A stretch of DNA of 52,804 bases from an uncultured Prevotella sp. (GCA_946188165.1 CAMHTW010000024.1:1-52804), one strand, 5' to 3'; shown: positions 17,680 to 27,034, counted from the first letter of the stretch. Notes: generated from the sequence alone by a model not told the origin. Program-made: numbers and translations.

Positions 17680-19344
17680 TTATTTCGTTAAATCACTTTC
17701 AATAATATTCAGCATCTTAAATGTTGCCTTGATGGCAGCTTCCGTCTGGTCGGCATCCAGTCCGCGCGTACGCAGCAGACCATCCTTGTAGTGCCACGTA
17801 ATGACCGTCTGCACCAACGCATCCGTACGTCCACCAGGGGGAATACTAACCTGATAGTTAGCCAATGTGGGGAACGTGCGGTCAAGATATTTTTTATAGA
17901 TGTGGCGCAGGGCTTTGACGAAAGCATCATACTGACCATCGCCCACGGCACTGCCTTCAAACTCCTGACCGTTGATTTCCACCTTGATATTTGCTCCTGG
18001 TTTCAATCCGTAGGCTGTTGTCACGATATAGCTTATCAGCTTGACCTTTTCCTCAGAACCGTCATGTTTCAATACATCGCTGACGATATACGGCAGGTCA
18101 TCCTGCGTCACAATCTCCTTCTTGTCGCCCAGTTCCGTGATACGTTCCGTTACACGGCGCGTCTGCTCAGGTGTCAGTTCCAAACCCAGTTCTTCCAAGT
18201 TTTTGGCTATGTTGGCACGACCGCTTTGCTTGCCTAACGCATACTCACGCTTACGACCAAAACGCTCAGGCATCAGTTCGTTAAAATACAACTGGTCCTT
18301 CGTGTCGCCATCGGCATGCACGCCAGCCACCTGCGTAAACACATTCTCACCCACGATAGGTTGGTTGGGGGCGACCGTGATGCCACTGAAACTCTCAACC
18401 ATACGCGACAGGTCGTTCAGCTGACTCTCCACAATGTTCGTCTTGGCATGGAACTGGTCTTTCAGAATAGCCTGAACGGAGGCCAGCGGTGCATTGCCGC
18501 AACGTTCCCCCAGCCCATTCACAGTGACGTGCAGACCACGTGCACCACTGAGCACAGCAGCCAGCGAGTTCGATACTGCCAAGTCGTAGTCGTTATGCGC
18601 ATGGAAGTCGAAATGCACGTCCGGATAGCGTTTTATCATCTTGCGGAAATACTCGATGACCTGCAGGGGATTCATCACACCCAACGTGTCGGGCAGCATG
18701 AAACGTTTTATTAGTGTAGAGTGTAGAGTGCAGAGTGCAGAGTTTGCTACCGCATTGCCTTCAACAGATGGAACGGCGGTAGCAAACTCTTCGTTCTCCG
18801 TTCTCCGTTCTACACTCAAAAGAGCATCCATCAGCTGATAGACATACTCGGGCGAATCCTTCATGCCGTTCGACCAGTCCTCCAAATACAGGTTGACGCT
18901 GATGCCCTTGCTGGCAGCGTATGCCAACTCTTTCTTGATGTCGCTGATATGCTCCTCAGGTGTCTTGTGCAACTGGTGCGTACAATGCTTCAGCGACCCC
19001 TTTGCCAACAAGTTGACCACTCGTCCACCACATTCAGCAATCCAATCTATAGACTGTCCGCCATCCACGAAGCCCAACACTTCGACACGCTCCAACAGAT
19101 TGTTTTTCTGAGCGTATGCACATATCTTGGTCACAGCTTCGCGTTCACCTTCAGACACACGTGCCGAAGCCACTTCGATACGGTCAACGTTAACGTCAGA
19201 CAACAGTTTGCGCGCCATTACCAGCTTTTCGTGAGGCAGGAACGATACGCCGTTGGTCTGCTCACCATCGCGCAACGTAGAGTCCATAATCTCCACGAAG
19301 GGCAGGATGCGCTTGTACGAATTTATTCCCTCTGCTGTTCCCAT
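17680..19344 (-). CDS. cimA: (R)-citramalate synthase, Leptospira type, with palindromic insertion
   Basis: This 554-residue protein belongs to the isopropylmalate/citramalate synthase family: catalytic [48 protein letters not shown], and a C-terminal regulatory domain with [19 protein letters not shown]. From memory it matches Leptospira interrogans citramalate synthase more closely than LeuA ([32 protein letters not shown]). It would condense acetyl-CoA and pyruvate, starting threonine-independent isoleucine synthesis. Residues about 176-211 are an in-frame palindromic repeat with no counterpart in the family, between the helix after [13 protein letters not shown] and strand IKRFMLPDT. Its start overlaps leuD by 22 bases. 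Confidence 0.85.
   Translation of the reverse strand: MGTAEGINSYKRILPFVEIMDSTLRDGEQTNGVSFLPHEKLVMARKLLSDVNVDRIEVASARVSEGEREAVTKICAYAQKNNLLERVEVLGFVDGGQSIDWIAECGGRVVNLLAKGSLKHCTHQLHKTPEEHISDIKKELAYAASKGISVNLYLEDWSNGMKDSPEYVYQLMDALLSVERRTENEEFATAVPSVEGNAVANSALCTLHSTLIKRFMLPDTLGVMNPLQVIEYFRKMIKRYPDVHFDFHAHNDYDLAVSNSLAAVLSGARGLHVTVNGLGERCGNAPLASVQAILKDQFHAKTNIVESQLNDLSRMVESFSGITVAPNQPIVGENVFTQVAGVHADGDTKDQLYFNELMPERFGRKREYALGKQSGRANIAKNLEELGLELTPEQTRRVTERITELGDKKEIVTQDDLPYIVSDVLKHDGSEEKVKLISYIVTTAYGLKPGANIKVEINGQEFEGSAVGDGQYDAFVKALRHIYKKYLDRTFPTLANYQVSIPPGGRTDALVQTVITWHYKDGLLRTRGLDADQTEAAIKATFKMLNIIESDLTK
18713..18817. repeat. 105-bp palindromic element inserted in frame in cimA
   Basis: AGAGTTTGCTACCGC (18739-18753) and its exact reverse complement GCGGTAGCAAACTCT (18776-18790) form a perfect 15-bp inverted repeat. 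They are flanked on the left by GTGTAGA/GTGCAGA units and on the right by TTCTCCG units, with GAGTGTAG (18719-18726) and CTACACTC (18810-18817) at the outer edges. The length is 35 codons, so the cimA frame is kept. Confidence 0.85.
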
Positions 19345-19919
19345 CGTTCTATCTTGTCTTTATTGGCCACGAGGAAGTCGATGTCGTCCAATCCATTCAT
19401 CAGACAATGCTTCTTATAGCCGTTAATATCAAAGTGTTCTGAACGTCCTGTGACTTTGTTGGTTACCGTCTGGTTGGGCAGGTCAACCTCTACCTGTGCT
19501 TCAGCATCCTGTTGAATGGTCGAAAACAATTCAGACAAGAAATCCTCGCTTACCTGTACGGGCAGCACGAAGTTGTTCAGTTCGTTGTTCTTATGGATGT
19601 CGGCAAAGAACGAGCTGATGACCACACGGAAACCATAGCCCGCAATAGCCCACGCTGCATGTTCGCGACTCGAACCTGAACCGAAGTTCTTACCAGCCAC
19701 AAGGATGCAGCCTTTGTATTTGGGATTGTTGAGGACAAAATCCTCAACCACGGTGCCATCTGGGTTATAGCGCCAGTCACGAAACAGGTTGTCACCAAAG
19801 AACTTCTTTTCCTTGGTGGTAGCCTTCAGGAAACGGGCAGGGATAATCTGGTCCGTATCAACATTCTCCAACGGCAGGGGCACGCAGGTACTTGTTATGA
19901 TGTCAAATTTCTGTTTCAT
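19323..19919 (-). CDS. leuD: 3-isopropylmalate dehydratase small subunit
   Basis: This protein of about 198 residues carries the swivel-domain signatures PLPLENVDTDQIIPARFLK and ILVAGKNFGSGSSREHAAWA. With LeuC it isomerises 2- to 3-isopropylmalate, and probably citramalate to 3-methylmalate. I start at MKQKFD (19919); an upstream ATG at 19931 lies inside the GTGAAGAGTGA-type repeat that fills the leuC-leuD gap. The C-terminal FDINGYKKHCLMNGLDDI is typical. It overlaps the start of cimA by 22 bases. Confidence 0.95.
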   Translation of the reverse strand: MKQKFDIITSTCVPLPLENVDTDQIIPARFLKATTKEKKFFGDNLFRDWRYNPDGTVVEDFVLNNPKYKGCILVAGKNFGSGSSREHAAWAIAGYGFRVVISSFFADIHKNNELNNFVLPVQVSEDFLSELFSTIQQDAEAQVEVDLPNQTVTNKVTGRSEHFDINGYKKHCLMNGLDDIDFLVANKDKIERWEQQRE

Positions 19920-19920
19920 A

Positions 19921-19953
19921 TCACTCTTCACTTTTCACTCTTCACTTTTCACT
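19921..19953. repeat. Tandem simple repeat between leuC and leuD
   Basis: CACTCTTCACTTTT occurs about twice in tandem. The tract fills the whole leuC-leuD spacer and provides an alternative leuD start codon. Confidence 0.7.
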
Positions 19954-21380
19954 TAAATCAACTCTCTTGGGTCGGTTATTACTCCAGTAACAGCGGCAGC
20001 AGCAGCCACTAAGGGTGAAGCCAGGATGGTACGACTGCCCGGTCCCTGACGACCTTCAAAGTTACGGTTCGAGGTCGATACGGCATACTTGCCCGCAGGC
20101 ACCTTGTCGTCGTTCATAGCCAGACAGGCTGAACAACCAGGCTGACGGATTTCAAAGCCTGAAGCTTCAAGCACCTTATCGAGTCCTTCGTCCTCTATCT
20201 GCTGGCGTACAGCCCATGAGCCAGGCACCAGCCAAGCCGTCACATTCTCAGCCTTTTTGCGGCCTTTTACCAGCGAGGCAAAAGCACGGAAGTCTTCAAT
20301 GCGTCCGTTGGTGCAGGCACCCAGGAATACGTAGTCAATTTTCTTGCCCAACAGCTTTTCGCCAGCCTTGAAACCCATATAGCCAAGAGCCTTCTCGAAG
20401 TTGGCATCGCCTGAGGCAGGAATACTTTCCGTTATGCCGATGCCCATGCCCGGATTCGTGCCGTAGGTGATGCGTGGCTCTATATCCTTGGCATCGAACA
20501 CCAGTTCCTTGTCGAACACGGCATTGTCGTCGCTCTTCAGCGTCTTCCAATAGGCAACGGCTCTCTCCCACTCGTCGCCCTTGGGTGCATATTCCCTGCC
20601 TTTGACGTACTCAAAGGTCACTTCATCAGGGGCAATGAATCCACCACGCGCACCCATTTCTATCGACAGGTTACAAAGCGTCAGACGACCTTCCATCGAG
20701 AGGTTTTTCACCACCTCGCCGGCATACTCCACAAAGTAGCCCGTAGCACCGCTGGTGGTCAGCTGTGCCATCAGATAGAGTGCCACATCCTTGGCGGTCA
20801 CACCCTTGCCCAGCGTTCCATTGACGGTGATACGCATCGACTTGGGTTTCTGTTGCAGAATGCACTGCGAGGCCATAACCATCTCAACTTCCGACGTACC
20901 GATACCAAAAGCCACAGCACCCATTGCGCCATGTGTCGATGTATGAGAGTCGCCACAAACGATGGTCATACCAGGCAGCGACAGCCCCTTCTCAGGACCA
21001 ACCACGTGGATGATGCCGTTGTCCTTCGAATACATGCCGTAGTGCGTTAGCCCAAAGTCGCGCGCGTTCTTTTCCAACGTGTCCACCTGTGCCTTCGATA
21101 CCGGGTCTTCGATGGGTTTGTCCTGATCGTGCGTAGGTGTGTTATGGTCGGGCATGCAGACAATCTGCTTAGGACGGAAACACTTCAGTCCCCTATTCCG
21201 CATACCCTCGAAGGCTTGCGGCGACGTCACCTCGTGGCAATACAGACGGTCTATATACAGTTGCGTAGGCCCGTCGTCCACCTGCTGCACCACGTGTGCG
21301 TCCCATATCTTGTCAAAAAGAGTGGTACCCACCCTCTCCCCTCCCGAACGTGAGGGGCGATTCATTTCTTCATTTCTCAT
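19953..21380 (-). CDS. leuC: 3-isopropylmalate dehydratase large subunit
   Basis: This 475-residue aconitase-family protein has the core start [27 protein letters not shown] and the [4Fe-4S] ligands in FLGACTNGR and [10 protein letters not shown]. The family normally begins a residue or two before TLFDKIW. Here about 18 residues precede it ([19 protein letters not shown]), encoded by an AAATGA simple repeat and a GC-rich palindrome. The start is therefore either 21380 or 21365. It works with LeuD and follows leuA by 12 bases. Confidence 0.95.
   Translation of the reverse strand: MRNEEMNRPSRSGGERVGTTLFDKIWDAHVVQQVDDGPTQLYIDRLYCHEVTSPQAFEGMRNRGLKCFRPKQIVCMPDHNTPTHDQDKPIEDPVSKAQVDTLEKNARDFGLTHYGMYSKDNGIIHVVGPEKGLSLPGMTIVCGDSHTSTHGAMGAVAFGIGTSEVEMVMASQCILQQKPKSMRITVNGTLGKGVTAKDVALYLMAQLTTSGATGYFVEYAGEVVKNLSMEGRLTLCNLSIEMGARGGFIAPDEVTFEYVKGREYAPKGDEWERAVAYWKTLKSDDNAVFDKELVFDAKDIEPRITYGTNPGMGIGITESIPASGDANFEKALGYMGFKAGEKLLGKKIDYVFLGACTNGRIEDFRAFASLVKGRKKAENVTAWLVPGSWAVRQQIEDEGLDKVLEASGFEIRQPGCSACLAMNDDKVPAGKYAVSTSNRNFEGRQGPGSRTILASPLVAAAAAVTGVITDPRELI
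21328..21360. repeat. GC-rich palindrome at the 5' end of leuC
   Basis: CCCCTC (21338-21343) and GAGGGG (21352-21357) form a 6-bp stem inside a GC-rich tract that encodes the extra N-terminal residues of LeuC. It is followed upstream (21361-21400) by AAATGA-type simple repeats. It resembles the insertion in the ABC ATPase at 14566-14605. Confidence 0.6.
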
Positions 21381-21392
21381 TTCAATTTATCA

Positions 21393-22895
21393 TTACTCAT
21401 TTTTAAACTTGTTGATACAATCGATATATGCTTCAACAGAGGCCGTCACGATGTCGGTATTGGCACCAAAGCCATAATAGAGACTACCGTCGTACTCTAC
21501 CTGCATGTGCACCTTACCCACATCGTCGCTTCCTTTCGAGATGGCCTGAATGGTAAACTCCTTCAGCGTCATCTGCTTCATGATAATCTTCTTCAGCGCC
21601 TTGATGGCAGCATCCACAGGACCATTACCCGATGCAGCTGCCTCGAACTTCTGACCACTGATGTCCAGTCCTATGCTGGCCACGCTTCTGACGCCCTTGC
21701 CCGTCGTAACCTGCAGGAAGTCAAGGCGTACGGCATGTGTATCGGCCACATCGGCTCCAGCCAGCATCATGACGTCGGCATCGCTGATTTCCTTCTTCTT
21801 GTCTGCCAGTGCCAGGAACTGCTCGTATATCTTGTCTATCTTCTTCTCGTCGCTCACGTCCACACCGTTTATCATCAGACGATGCTTCAAGGCGGCACGA
21901 CCTGAGCGGGCTGTCAGCACTATCGAGTCCACGTCGATGCCCACATCCTTGGGGTCGATAATCTCGTACGTGTGTACATTTTTCAATACACCGTCCTGAT
22001 GGATGCCGCTGCTGTGTGCAAAGGCATTACGACCTACGATGGCCTTGTTGGGCTGCACGGGCATATTCATCAGACTCGACACCATGCGGCTCGTCGGGTA
22101 TATCTTCGTCGTATTTATGTTGGTCTCGATATCCAGATGCTTATGACACTTCAGAATCATCGCAATCTCCTCCAACGACGTGTTACCGGCACGCTCGCCA
22201 ATGCCGTTCACGGTCACCTCCACCTGTCGTGCACCAGCCAGCACACCATTCAGCGTATTGGCCGTAGCCATGCCTAAGTCGTTGTGGCAGTGGGTCGATA
22301 TGATGCAGGCGTCAATGCCGTCCACGTGCTCCTTCAGATACTTGATTTTGTCGTAGTACTCCTGCGGCAGACAGTAGCCCGTCGTGTCAGGAATATTGAC
22401 AACCGTGGCACCAGCCTTGATGACTGCCTCGACCACCTGTGCCAGGTATTCGTTGTCCGTCCTACCGGCATCCTCACAATAGAACTCCACGTCGTCCACG
22501 AAACGCTTAGCATAGCGGGTAGCCTCGACAGCATGCTCCAGTATGCGTTCGCGCGTCGAATTGAACTTGTACTTGATGTGCTCCTCGCTGGTGCCAATGC
22601 CCGTGTGGATGCGCTTGTGCTTGGCATACTGCAATGCCTCGACAGCTACGTCTATGTCGTGCTCAACAGCACGTGTCAGCGCACAAATCGTAGGCCACGT
22701 AACGGCTTTTGAAATCTCAATCACACTGTGGTAGTCGCCAGGACTCGACACGGGAAATCCTGCTTCAATCACGTCCACGCCCAACTGCTCCAGTGCCTTA
22801 GCCACCTGAATCTTCTCTACCGTGTTCAGCTGGCATCCAGGCACCTGCTCACCGTCGCGCAGTGTCGTGTCGAAAATAAACAATCTGTCACTCAT
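21393..22895 (-). CDS. leuA: 2-isopropylmalate synthase
   Basis: This 500-residue enzyme condenses acetyl-CoA with 2-oxoisovalerate, the committed step of leucine synthesis. It shows [20 protein letters not shown] at the active site, [18 protein letters not shown] with the metal-binding His pair, [13 protein letters not shown], and [13 protein letters not shown]. The C-terminal allosteric domain (about 370-500) binds leucine in the family. It is the first structural gene of the operon and lies behind an attenuator with an Ile/Leu-rich leader peptide. Confidence 0.95.
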   Translation of the reverse strand: MSDRLFIFDTTLRDGEQVPGCQLNTVEKIQVAKALEQLGVDVIEAGFPVSSPGDYHSVIEISKAVTWPTICALTRAVEHDIDVAVEALQYAKHKRIHTGIGTSEEHIKYKFNSTRERILEHAVEATRYAKRFVDDVEFYCEDAGRTDNEYLAQVVEAVIKAGATVVNIPDTTGYCLPQEYYDKIKYLKEHVDGIDACIISTHCHNDLGMATANTLNGVLAGARQVEVTVNGIGERAGNTSLEEIAMILKCHKHLDIETNINTTKIYPTSRMVSSLMNMPVQPNKAIVGRNAFAHSSGIHQDGVLKNVHTYEIIDPKDVGIDVDSIVLTARSGRAALKHRLMINGVDVSDEKKIDKIYEQFLALADKKKEISDADVMMLAGADVADTHAVRLDFLQVTTGKGVRSVASIGLDISGQKFEAAASGNGPVDAAIKALKKIIMKQMTLKEFTIQAISKGSDDVGKVHMQVEYDGSLYYGFGANTDIVTASVEAYIDCINKFKNE

Positions 22896-22940
22896 CTCTT
22901 CATGTTTTTATTCTTAACTATTCACTATTCACTATTCACT

Positions 22941-22977
22941 AAAAAAAGCCTCTCTGCACCCGGAAGTGAGAAAGGCT
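22941..22977 (-). terminator. Attenuator terminator upstream of leuA
   Basis: On the minus strand AGCCTTTCTC and GAGAGGCT pair around ACTTCCGGGTGCA, followed by TTTTTTT. It lies 46 bases before the leuA ATG, inside the leader. The sequence TCACTTCCGG in its 5' half can instead pair with the leader-peptide stop region. Confidence 0.85.
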
Positions 22978-23039
22978 CTGTATCGTTCTTAATTTTCAAT
23001 GTTCAATTGTCAATCACCTGCATACCCCATCACTTCCGG
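22960..23039 (-). promoter_or_regulatory. Leu/Ile operon antiterminator arms
   Basis: Minus-strand CCGGAAGTGA (23039-23030) is the exact 10-base complement of TCACTTCCGG (22969-22960) in the terminator. The first arm covers the last codons and stop of the leader peptide. A ribosome reaching the stop would mask it and allow termination; a ribosome stalled at Ile or Leu codons would leave it free and prevent termination. Confidence 0.8.
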
Positions 23040-23095
23040 CTACTTTTACGCAGTCGAATAATAATAATGTTGCTAATCAGGTTCAACGACTTCAT
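23030..23095 (-). CDS. Leu/Ile attenuator leader peptide
   Basis: This is a 21-codon ORF beginning MKSLNLISN and continuing with four consecutive Ile codons (ATT at positions 10-13), then RLRKSSRK. In total it holds five Ile and three Leu codons. Its stop codon overlaps the antiterminator arm. It starts about 30 bases after the promoter -7 box. Leader peptides with runs of the regulating amino acid are the hallmark of ribosome-mediated attenuation; the combination of Ile and Leu fits an operon holding both cimA and leuA. I am confident of the arrangement; translation and stalling are inferred. Confidence 0.85.
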   Translation of the reverse strand: MKSLNLISNIIIIRLRKSSRK

Positions 23096-23123
23096 TTTTC
23101 TGTCTTTTTTCGTTTATCGGCTG

Positions 23124-23155
23124 CAAAAGTACACATTTCTCCAGAAACCACCAAA
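23124..23155 (-). promoter_or_regulatory. Promoter of the leu/ile operon
   Basis: On the minus strand TTTG (23155-23152), a 20-bp spacer and TACTTTTG (23131-23124) fit the Bacteroidetes consensus. The -33 box is extended as TTTGGTGGTTTC, as in the promoters at 31217 and 35859. Confidence 0.75.
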
Positions 23156-23159
23156 CAAT

Positions 23160-23347
23160 TTGTCACTTTTTTTGCCCTTTTAGTGAAAAACATGCCACGA
23201 ATAGTCCTCTTCACATCTTGAAATAGATCACGGGACTCTGATCCGTGTTATTAAGAATAAGAGGGCTCTCCTTATTTGGGGGAACCCTCTTTCTGATTAA
23301 TGCAATGCAATAATGCAATATTGCAATAAGTGAGTGCAAAATGATGC
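23160..23347. other. Gene-free boundary between leu operon promoter and accessory region
   Basis: No gene is seen here. It holds a small hairpin CACGG/CCGTG (23229-23247), an imperfect hairpin AGAGGG/CCCTCT (23260-23290) that may terminate the minus-strand primase/helicase operon, and the start of a TGCAAT-rich repeat (23300-23356). Confidence 0.5.
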
Positions 23348-23356
23348 TTACATCAA
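23322..23356 (-). repeat. 35-bp boundary repeat, copy A (inverted)
   Basis: Read on the minus strand, this matches copies at 29265-29299 and 30532-30566 at 34 of 35 positions. It contains GATGTAAGCATC followed by ATTTTGCACTCACTTATTGC, and overlaps the last codons of the DUF3987 gene, where the single difference creates its TAA stop. TGCAAT-rich sequence adjoins it (23300-23321). Confidence 0.8.
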
Positions 23357-25336
23357 CTTCCGATACTTGCCCTTGTCCTTACCACTGGTAATCTTCTGGG
23401 CCAGACCATCGTCCACCAAGCGTTTCAACTTACTGCAGATGCTGCCTGTCTTACCCTCGTAACCAAAGCAGATGTCAACATCCTCCGAGGTGAAAGGATT
23501 CGGCAAGCGACGATAACCTATCCACGTCTTCTGCTGATGTGTACGACCTGATGCCTGTTCTGCCTCCTGATTGTCGTAGTACTGTTCGCCAACAGCCAGG
23601 AAGAAGTGCTGCTGAAAAGCAAAGTGGGCATTGACAATGAGGAGGGCCAGTTGTTGGTCGTAGCGATCGATTTTAAAGTCGGCAGGACACTTGTATCGAC
23701 CGCCTTCCTCAATCATCTGATCCCAATGACGACTTATGATGAAAGGTAATGAGTAGTTCATCCCATGCCAATATGGGCGTTTTACCATATCTTCCAGCGC
23801 ACGGTTACGACCATTCTCTTCCGCATCGGCCATGCGACGTTCTGTCCATTCACAGAGCGTGAGGTCAATATCGTCACAGGGAATCTCTCCCTTGCAGGCA
23901 TCGAACTTATAAGCCCATTCCAATAATGCAGCCTCGTTTTCGCGGTCTTTATCATCGTACTTATGGCGCTTACGTACCTTAAATTCGGAATCGGCCAGCG
24001 GCACTGCCGTGATGCGGAACAAGCGGCCTTTCACAAAGTTCTCCTTTGTAGTCTGCTTACGAAGGGCATCGGGTGTGCCGCTATAGACCGCATTGAAGTG
24101 AACGTCATACTCACCAATCATCGAGCTGGATGTTTTCAGGTAAGCTCCATCCGGCTCATTATGGAATCCCTTGAGGAAAAGTTTTTCGATATTCATATAG
24201 CCCTTCTTCATCTGGTCAATAAGGTCATCGAGCTCTGAATTGAAATGGCTTACATGCAGCGGCCATTCCTCACCGTCAATCATCTCCTTGGCATTAAACT
24301 CAGCCTCACGGATGGCGGCAGCAGAGGTCTCCGAAGGCATACAACGGAAAATGCCTTTCGGGCGTGGTGTCTTGTTCTTTTCGCCGCCGGACTTCTGGTC
24401 ACGCTCTTCGTTCCAACGGTTCAACGCAGCCGTCTGTGCCTCGTCAGCAAGTTTGACGGGAGTCATCAACAACTTATACAGGCGAACGGCTATAAACTTG
24501 CCGCCACCACTACGTCCTATCAGTTCCAAGACACTGTTAAGACGGCACTTTCGACCGGGCTCCATCCCCGACTGATACCAGCAGCGGGTCATCAGGGTCA
24601 TGCAAAAAGCACCGCCCACAAACAGAGCTACTACGTAGTACTTGCGCTCCAGACGATGGCAAAGCAACTTCAATAACGGATAGCGAGGGAACAACTTCTC
24701 AATCTCACAACCGATGCGCTCCAGCATGGCCGTGGTGTTGTTCTGTTCATCATCCCCCATAGCGCCCATGGCTTGCTTCTGAACATCCTTTACCAGTGCC
24801 GTGTACTTACGGCCTGTCACCGACTCGATGGCACGGCGCATATCCTTAGAAGGCAGCAGCTCGTAGTAGTTTTCCGACTCACGCTTATGCTTCAGTTTCT
24901 GCGCAGCATCCATGATGTCGTCAATCTCCTTCTGGCCACGCTCAGCCACCACGTCCTTCACCCACTGTAGTTGCATCAACAGCGTACGCACTTTCTCGGC
25001 ATCGCCGTCGCATACCACCAACAGGTCGTAAGCCAACTTAATAGCCGACTTATGGCGCGAGCCTATGGGCGCACCGTTGGGCAATAGCGCATTGGTGAAA
25101 TCGACAATCGGATAACCGAAAGCCGTCAAATCAAGGTTCCCTGCAGGCTTGGTCATGCTTGCAGCCAGTTCCTGGGCAGCGGCAGGCGTAGCCGTTACGG
25201 GCGTTGTTAACTGACCGTCAGCCGTAGTCTTTTCGCTGTCAAACTGATGGTTCTTGTTGGTGGGGTCGCTCAGCTCCTGCTGATACGACCCGAGGAATTT
25301 CTCATTGAATTCCTTGCATTTGTTTTCTTCTTTCAT
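23348..25336 (-). CDS. DUF3987 helicase-like replication protein
   Basis: This 662-residue protein fits the DUF3987 family of Bacteroidales mobile elements, P-loop ATPases often joined to primase domains. Residues about 60-150 contain a helical domain (IGSRHKSAIKLAYDLLVVCDGD). A P-loop-like segment ELIGRSGGGKFIAVRLY lies near residue 270, but the Ser/Thr after GK is Phe, which is unusual. Acidic SELDDLIDQM and later SGTPDALR may be Walker B and sensor regions. The C-terminal 60 residues resemble a winged helix (GSICSKLKRLVDDGL). It is the last gene of a four-gene operon after the primase gene and ends in the 35-bp repeat. Confidence 0.7.
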   Translation of the reverse strand: MKEENKCKEFNEKFLGSYQQELSDPTNKNHQFDSEKTTADGQLTTPVTATPAAAQELAASMTKPAGNLDLTAFGYPIVDFTNALLPNGAPIGSRHKSAIKLAYDLLVVCDGDAEKVRTLLMQLQWVKDVVAERGQKEIDDIMDAAQKLKHKRESENYYELLPSKDMRRAIESVTGRKYTALVKDVQKQAMGAMGDDEQNNTTAMLERIGCEIEKLFPRYPLLKLLCHRLERKYYVVALFVGGAFCMTLMTRCWYQSGMEPGRKCRLNSVLELIGRSGGGKFIAVRLYKLLMTPVKLADEAQTAALNRWNEERDQKSGGEKNKTPRPKGIFRCMPSETSAAAIREAEFNAKEMIDGEEWPLHVSHFNSELDDLIDQMKKGYMNIEKLFLKGFHNEPDGAYLKTSSSMIGEYDVHFNAVYSGTPDALRKQTTKENFVKGRLFRITAVPLADSEFKVRKRHKYDDKDRENEAALLEWAYKFDACKGEIPCDDIDLTLCEWTERRMADAEENGRNRALEDMVKRPYWHGMNYSLPFIISRHWDQMIEEGGRYKCPADFKIDRYDQQLALLIVNAHFAFQQHFFLAVGEQYYDNQEAEQASGRTHQQKTWIGYRRLPNPFTSEDVDICFGYEGKTGSICSKLKRLVDDGLAQKITSGKDKGKYRKLM

Positions 25337-25350
25337 ATAATATATATAAA

Positions 25351-26118
25351 TTAAGAGTTAAATAAATTATCTTCATCAATATAATAAATATCGCACATAC
25401 GTGGAGCATAACTAATGCGAGAAGCATCGATGCAGCTGTCGTCGCAGACAGGCTTCCCCGTCGACCCTAACATGCCGAGAAGACCCAGTTCACGACCCAA
25501 TTCAATCTGGTTGTCGGCTATGTTGCCCACGTCAGGGTTGGCCTCACTTACGAGGCGCAGGCCGTGACCCGATGATGTTACGTGAGCCAGGCGCACCTTC
25601 CAGGGAAAGTTAGGACGCAGCGTACGTTCGTAAATCTCGCGAGGGTCACACGTCAGATGGTCGGCATCGAACATAAACAAAGCACTCAACTCTCTGATAC
25701 TGCTCTGTAAACGACGACGGAAAAGAATCTCCTTTCCCTCAGCGTCGAGCACCGGATTACCCTGTTTGTCGGTCTTGGGAATGGCGGCAAACTCTTTGAC
25801 TGCAAAGATAAAACAAGGCAGCCACATCTTCTGTGAGTTAGTCCACTGTTGCAGCTTCTGTTCAACAGCCAGTGCAGCAAAAGCCTCACCAGCCCGAGGG
25901 CGTGAAGCCTGCTTTTGGCAGAAGTTACGGAAGTTGGCACAGTTAATCCAGTTGTCCAACGGTTGCCCCTCGACGATGGCCTTGTCAATAGCCTGTCGAG
26001 TCGTAATGGTGTTATTCACCTTTGCACTGTTGACGGTAGTATAAAACTTGGCCTTTGTGCAAGGCAGGCATTCACCTGTAAACTGATTTTCCTGAGTAGT
26101 AAATCTGTATGGTTCCAT
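25351..26118 (-). CDS. BT4734/BF3469-type primase (PrimPol-like) protein
   Basis: This 255-residue protein resembles the BT4734-like N-terminal domain found with VirE/DUF3987 proteins. It shows motifs expected of archaeo-eukaryotic primases: FMFDADHL (DxD, near 152), SSGHGLRLVS (near 191) and DDSCIDASRISYAP (near 235). In many Bacteroidales this domain is fused to DUF3987; here the two are separate adjacent genes 14 bases apart. I infer a primase acting with the DUF3987 ATPase to replicate a mobile element. Three of the first 40 residues are Cys or Cys-adjacent charged pairs, which may not be significant. Confidence 0.7.
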   Translation of the reverse strand: MEPYRFTTQENQFTGECLPCTKAKFYTTVNSAKVNNTITTRQAIDKAIVEGQPLDNWINCANFRNFCQKQASRPRAGEAFAALAVEQKLQQWTNSQKMWLPCFIFAVKEFAAIPKTDKQGNPVLDAEGKEILFRRRLQSSIRELSALFMFDADHLTCDPREIYERTLRPNFPWKVRLAHVTSSGHGLRLVSEANPDVGNIADNQIELGRELGLLGMLGSTGKPVCDDSCIDASRISYAPRMCDIYYIDEDNLFNS

Positions 26119-26124
26119 AATACA

Positions 26125-26667
26125 TTATTTATTATTGTTAACTAAATCCTTACGGTTTCTGCCCACCACGACGTTCATCTGGGCCTCAGCCTGCAACAGC
26201 TGTCGCTCGATGTCAGCCGTACATTCCAACTGTGCCATAATGGTCAGCTTGTTATTTTCGCGATCATGCCATATCTGGAGCCCCATGTCGTTGTCTAATA
26301 GCATGCGACCCTGCGAACCCTCTGGTAATTTGGGTTTATGCTTTGCCTGCTCAGAAGTCAACACATTAAAAATCTCACGAGCCTCGTTCACAGGGTCAGC
26401 CGACGAGCCGTCCACATTGATATGGATACTATAGCTCGACTCTTTCTGTCCTTCGCTCTTATAAAAAGAACTGGGGCCAACAGACTTGAACATAGTGCGA
26501 TTACTGGGTTTTGAGCCAGCAGGCACGAATTCAAGATAGTCCGAACCTTCCCAACGGTTCAACTTGCCTTTCGTCGAAGAATCTGGCTTACGACGAGGTC
26601 TTGACTGATAGGAAGCCGAGTCCCCGCTTGGCAGGGACTGGGCTGTTGTGGATTGTTGCTTACTCAT
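26125..26667 (-). CDS. Uncharacterised 180-aa protein of replication operon
   Basis: I do not recognise this protein. Residues 1-45 are disordered, rich in Ser, Gln and Arg (SYQSRPRRKPDSSTKGKLNR). Residues about 75-180 look like an alpha/beta domain ending in a helix (CTADIERQLLQAEAQMNVVVG). It overlaps the upstream gene by eight bases and is six bases from the primase gene, so it is co-translated with the replication proteins. A DNA-binding or loader role is possible but not shown. Confidence 0.55.
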   Translation of the reverse strand: MSKQQSTTAQSLPSGDSASYQSRPRRKPDSSTKGKLNRWEGSDYLEFVPAGSKPSNRTMFKSVGPSSFYKSEGQKESSYSIHINVDGSSADPVNEAREIFNVLTSEQAKHKPKLPEGSQGRMLLDNDMGLQIWHDRENNKLTIMAQLECTADIERQLLQAEAQMNVVVGRNRKDLVNNNK

Positions 26668-27034
26668 TGTAGTCTAAGTTTTTTGTGTCGTGATCCAAAA
26701 TGTAAAGAATCTCAATGAGCAGGCGATCTACGTGGAATAGACCAGTCATCTTTGGCTTATCCTTACCGGTGATGCGATAATGCATTTCAGTGATTAAGTA
26801 ATACGCCATTTCCTCCTGCATCTCTTTGGAGAACCCACGGAAGCAGTTGGTCAAGTGAAACGCAGAGGATTTGTCACAACCCAGTTTCAGGGCATTGATA
26901 GCCTCCTGTGCCATCTTACAAATTGGAAAACGCGCGTTAAAATCTTCGCGTGTGATGAACTCTGAGCCAAGACGTACTGAACCTTCAGCCTTGGTGCCGC
27001 GTGCTGCGGACTTTCTGTTTTTGTTTACAGCCAT
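26660..27034 (-). CDS. Uncharacterised 124-aa helical protein, first gene of replication operon
   Basis: The family is unknown. A basic N-terminus (MAVNKNRKSAARGTKAEG) is followed by a helical domain with FNARFPICKMAQEAINAL and MAYYLITEMHYRITGKDKP. I start at 27034; the frame is open to 27076 but that extension overlaps likely promoter sequence. The start lies about 64 bases from the first 21-bp iteron-like repeat, so it is a candidate initiator or regulator that binds these repeats; this is inference only. Confidence 0.55.
   Translation of the reverse strand: MAVNKNRKSAARGTKAEGSVRLGSEFITREDFNARFPICKMAQEAINALKLGCDKSSAFHLTNCFRGFSKEMQEEMAYYLITEMHYRITGKDKPKMTGLFHVDRLLIEILYILDHDTKNLDYNE

Noticed and set aside
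22941..23095. Leucine riboswitch or T-box
   Set aside because: No T-box motif or known aptamer is visible; the leader ORF and competing hairpins explain the region.
23229..23290. tRNA-like fragment (GGACTCTGATCC stem-loop and GGGGGAACCCTC arm)
   Set aside because: No acceptor stem, D-arm or conserved TTCGA loop can be assembled, so I treat the segments as ordinary hairpins.
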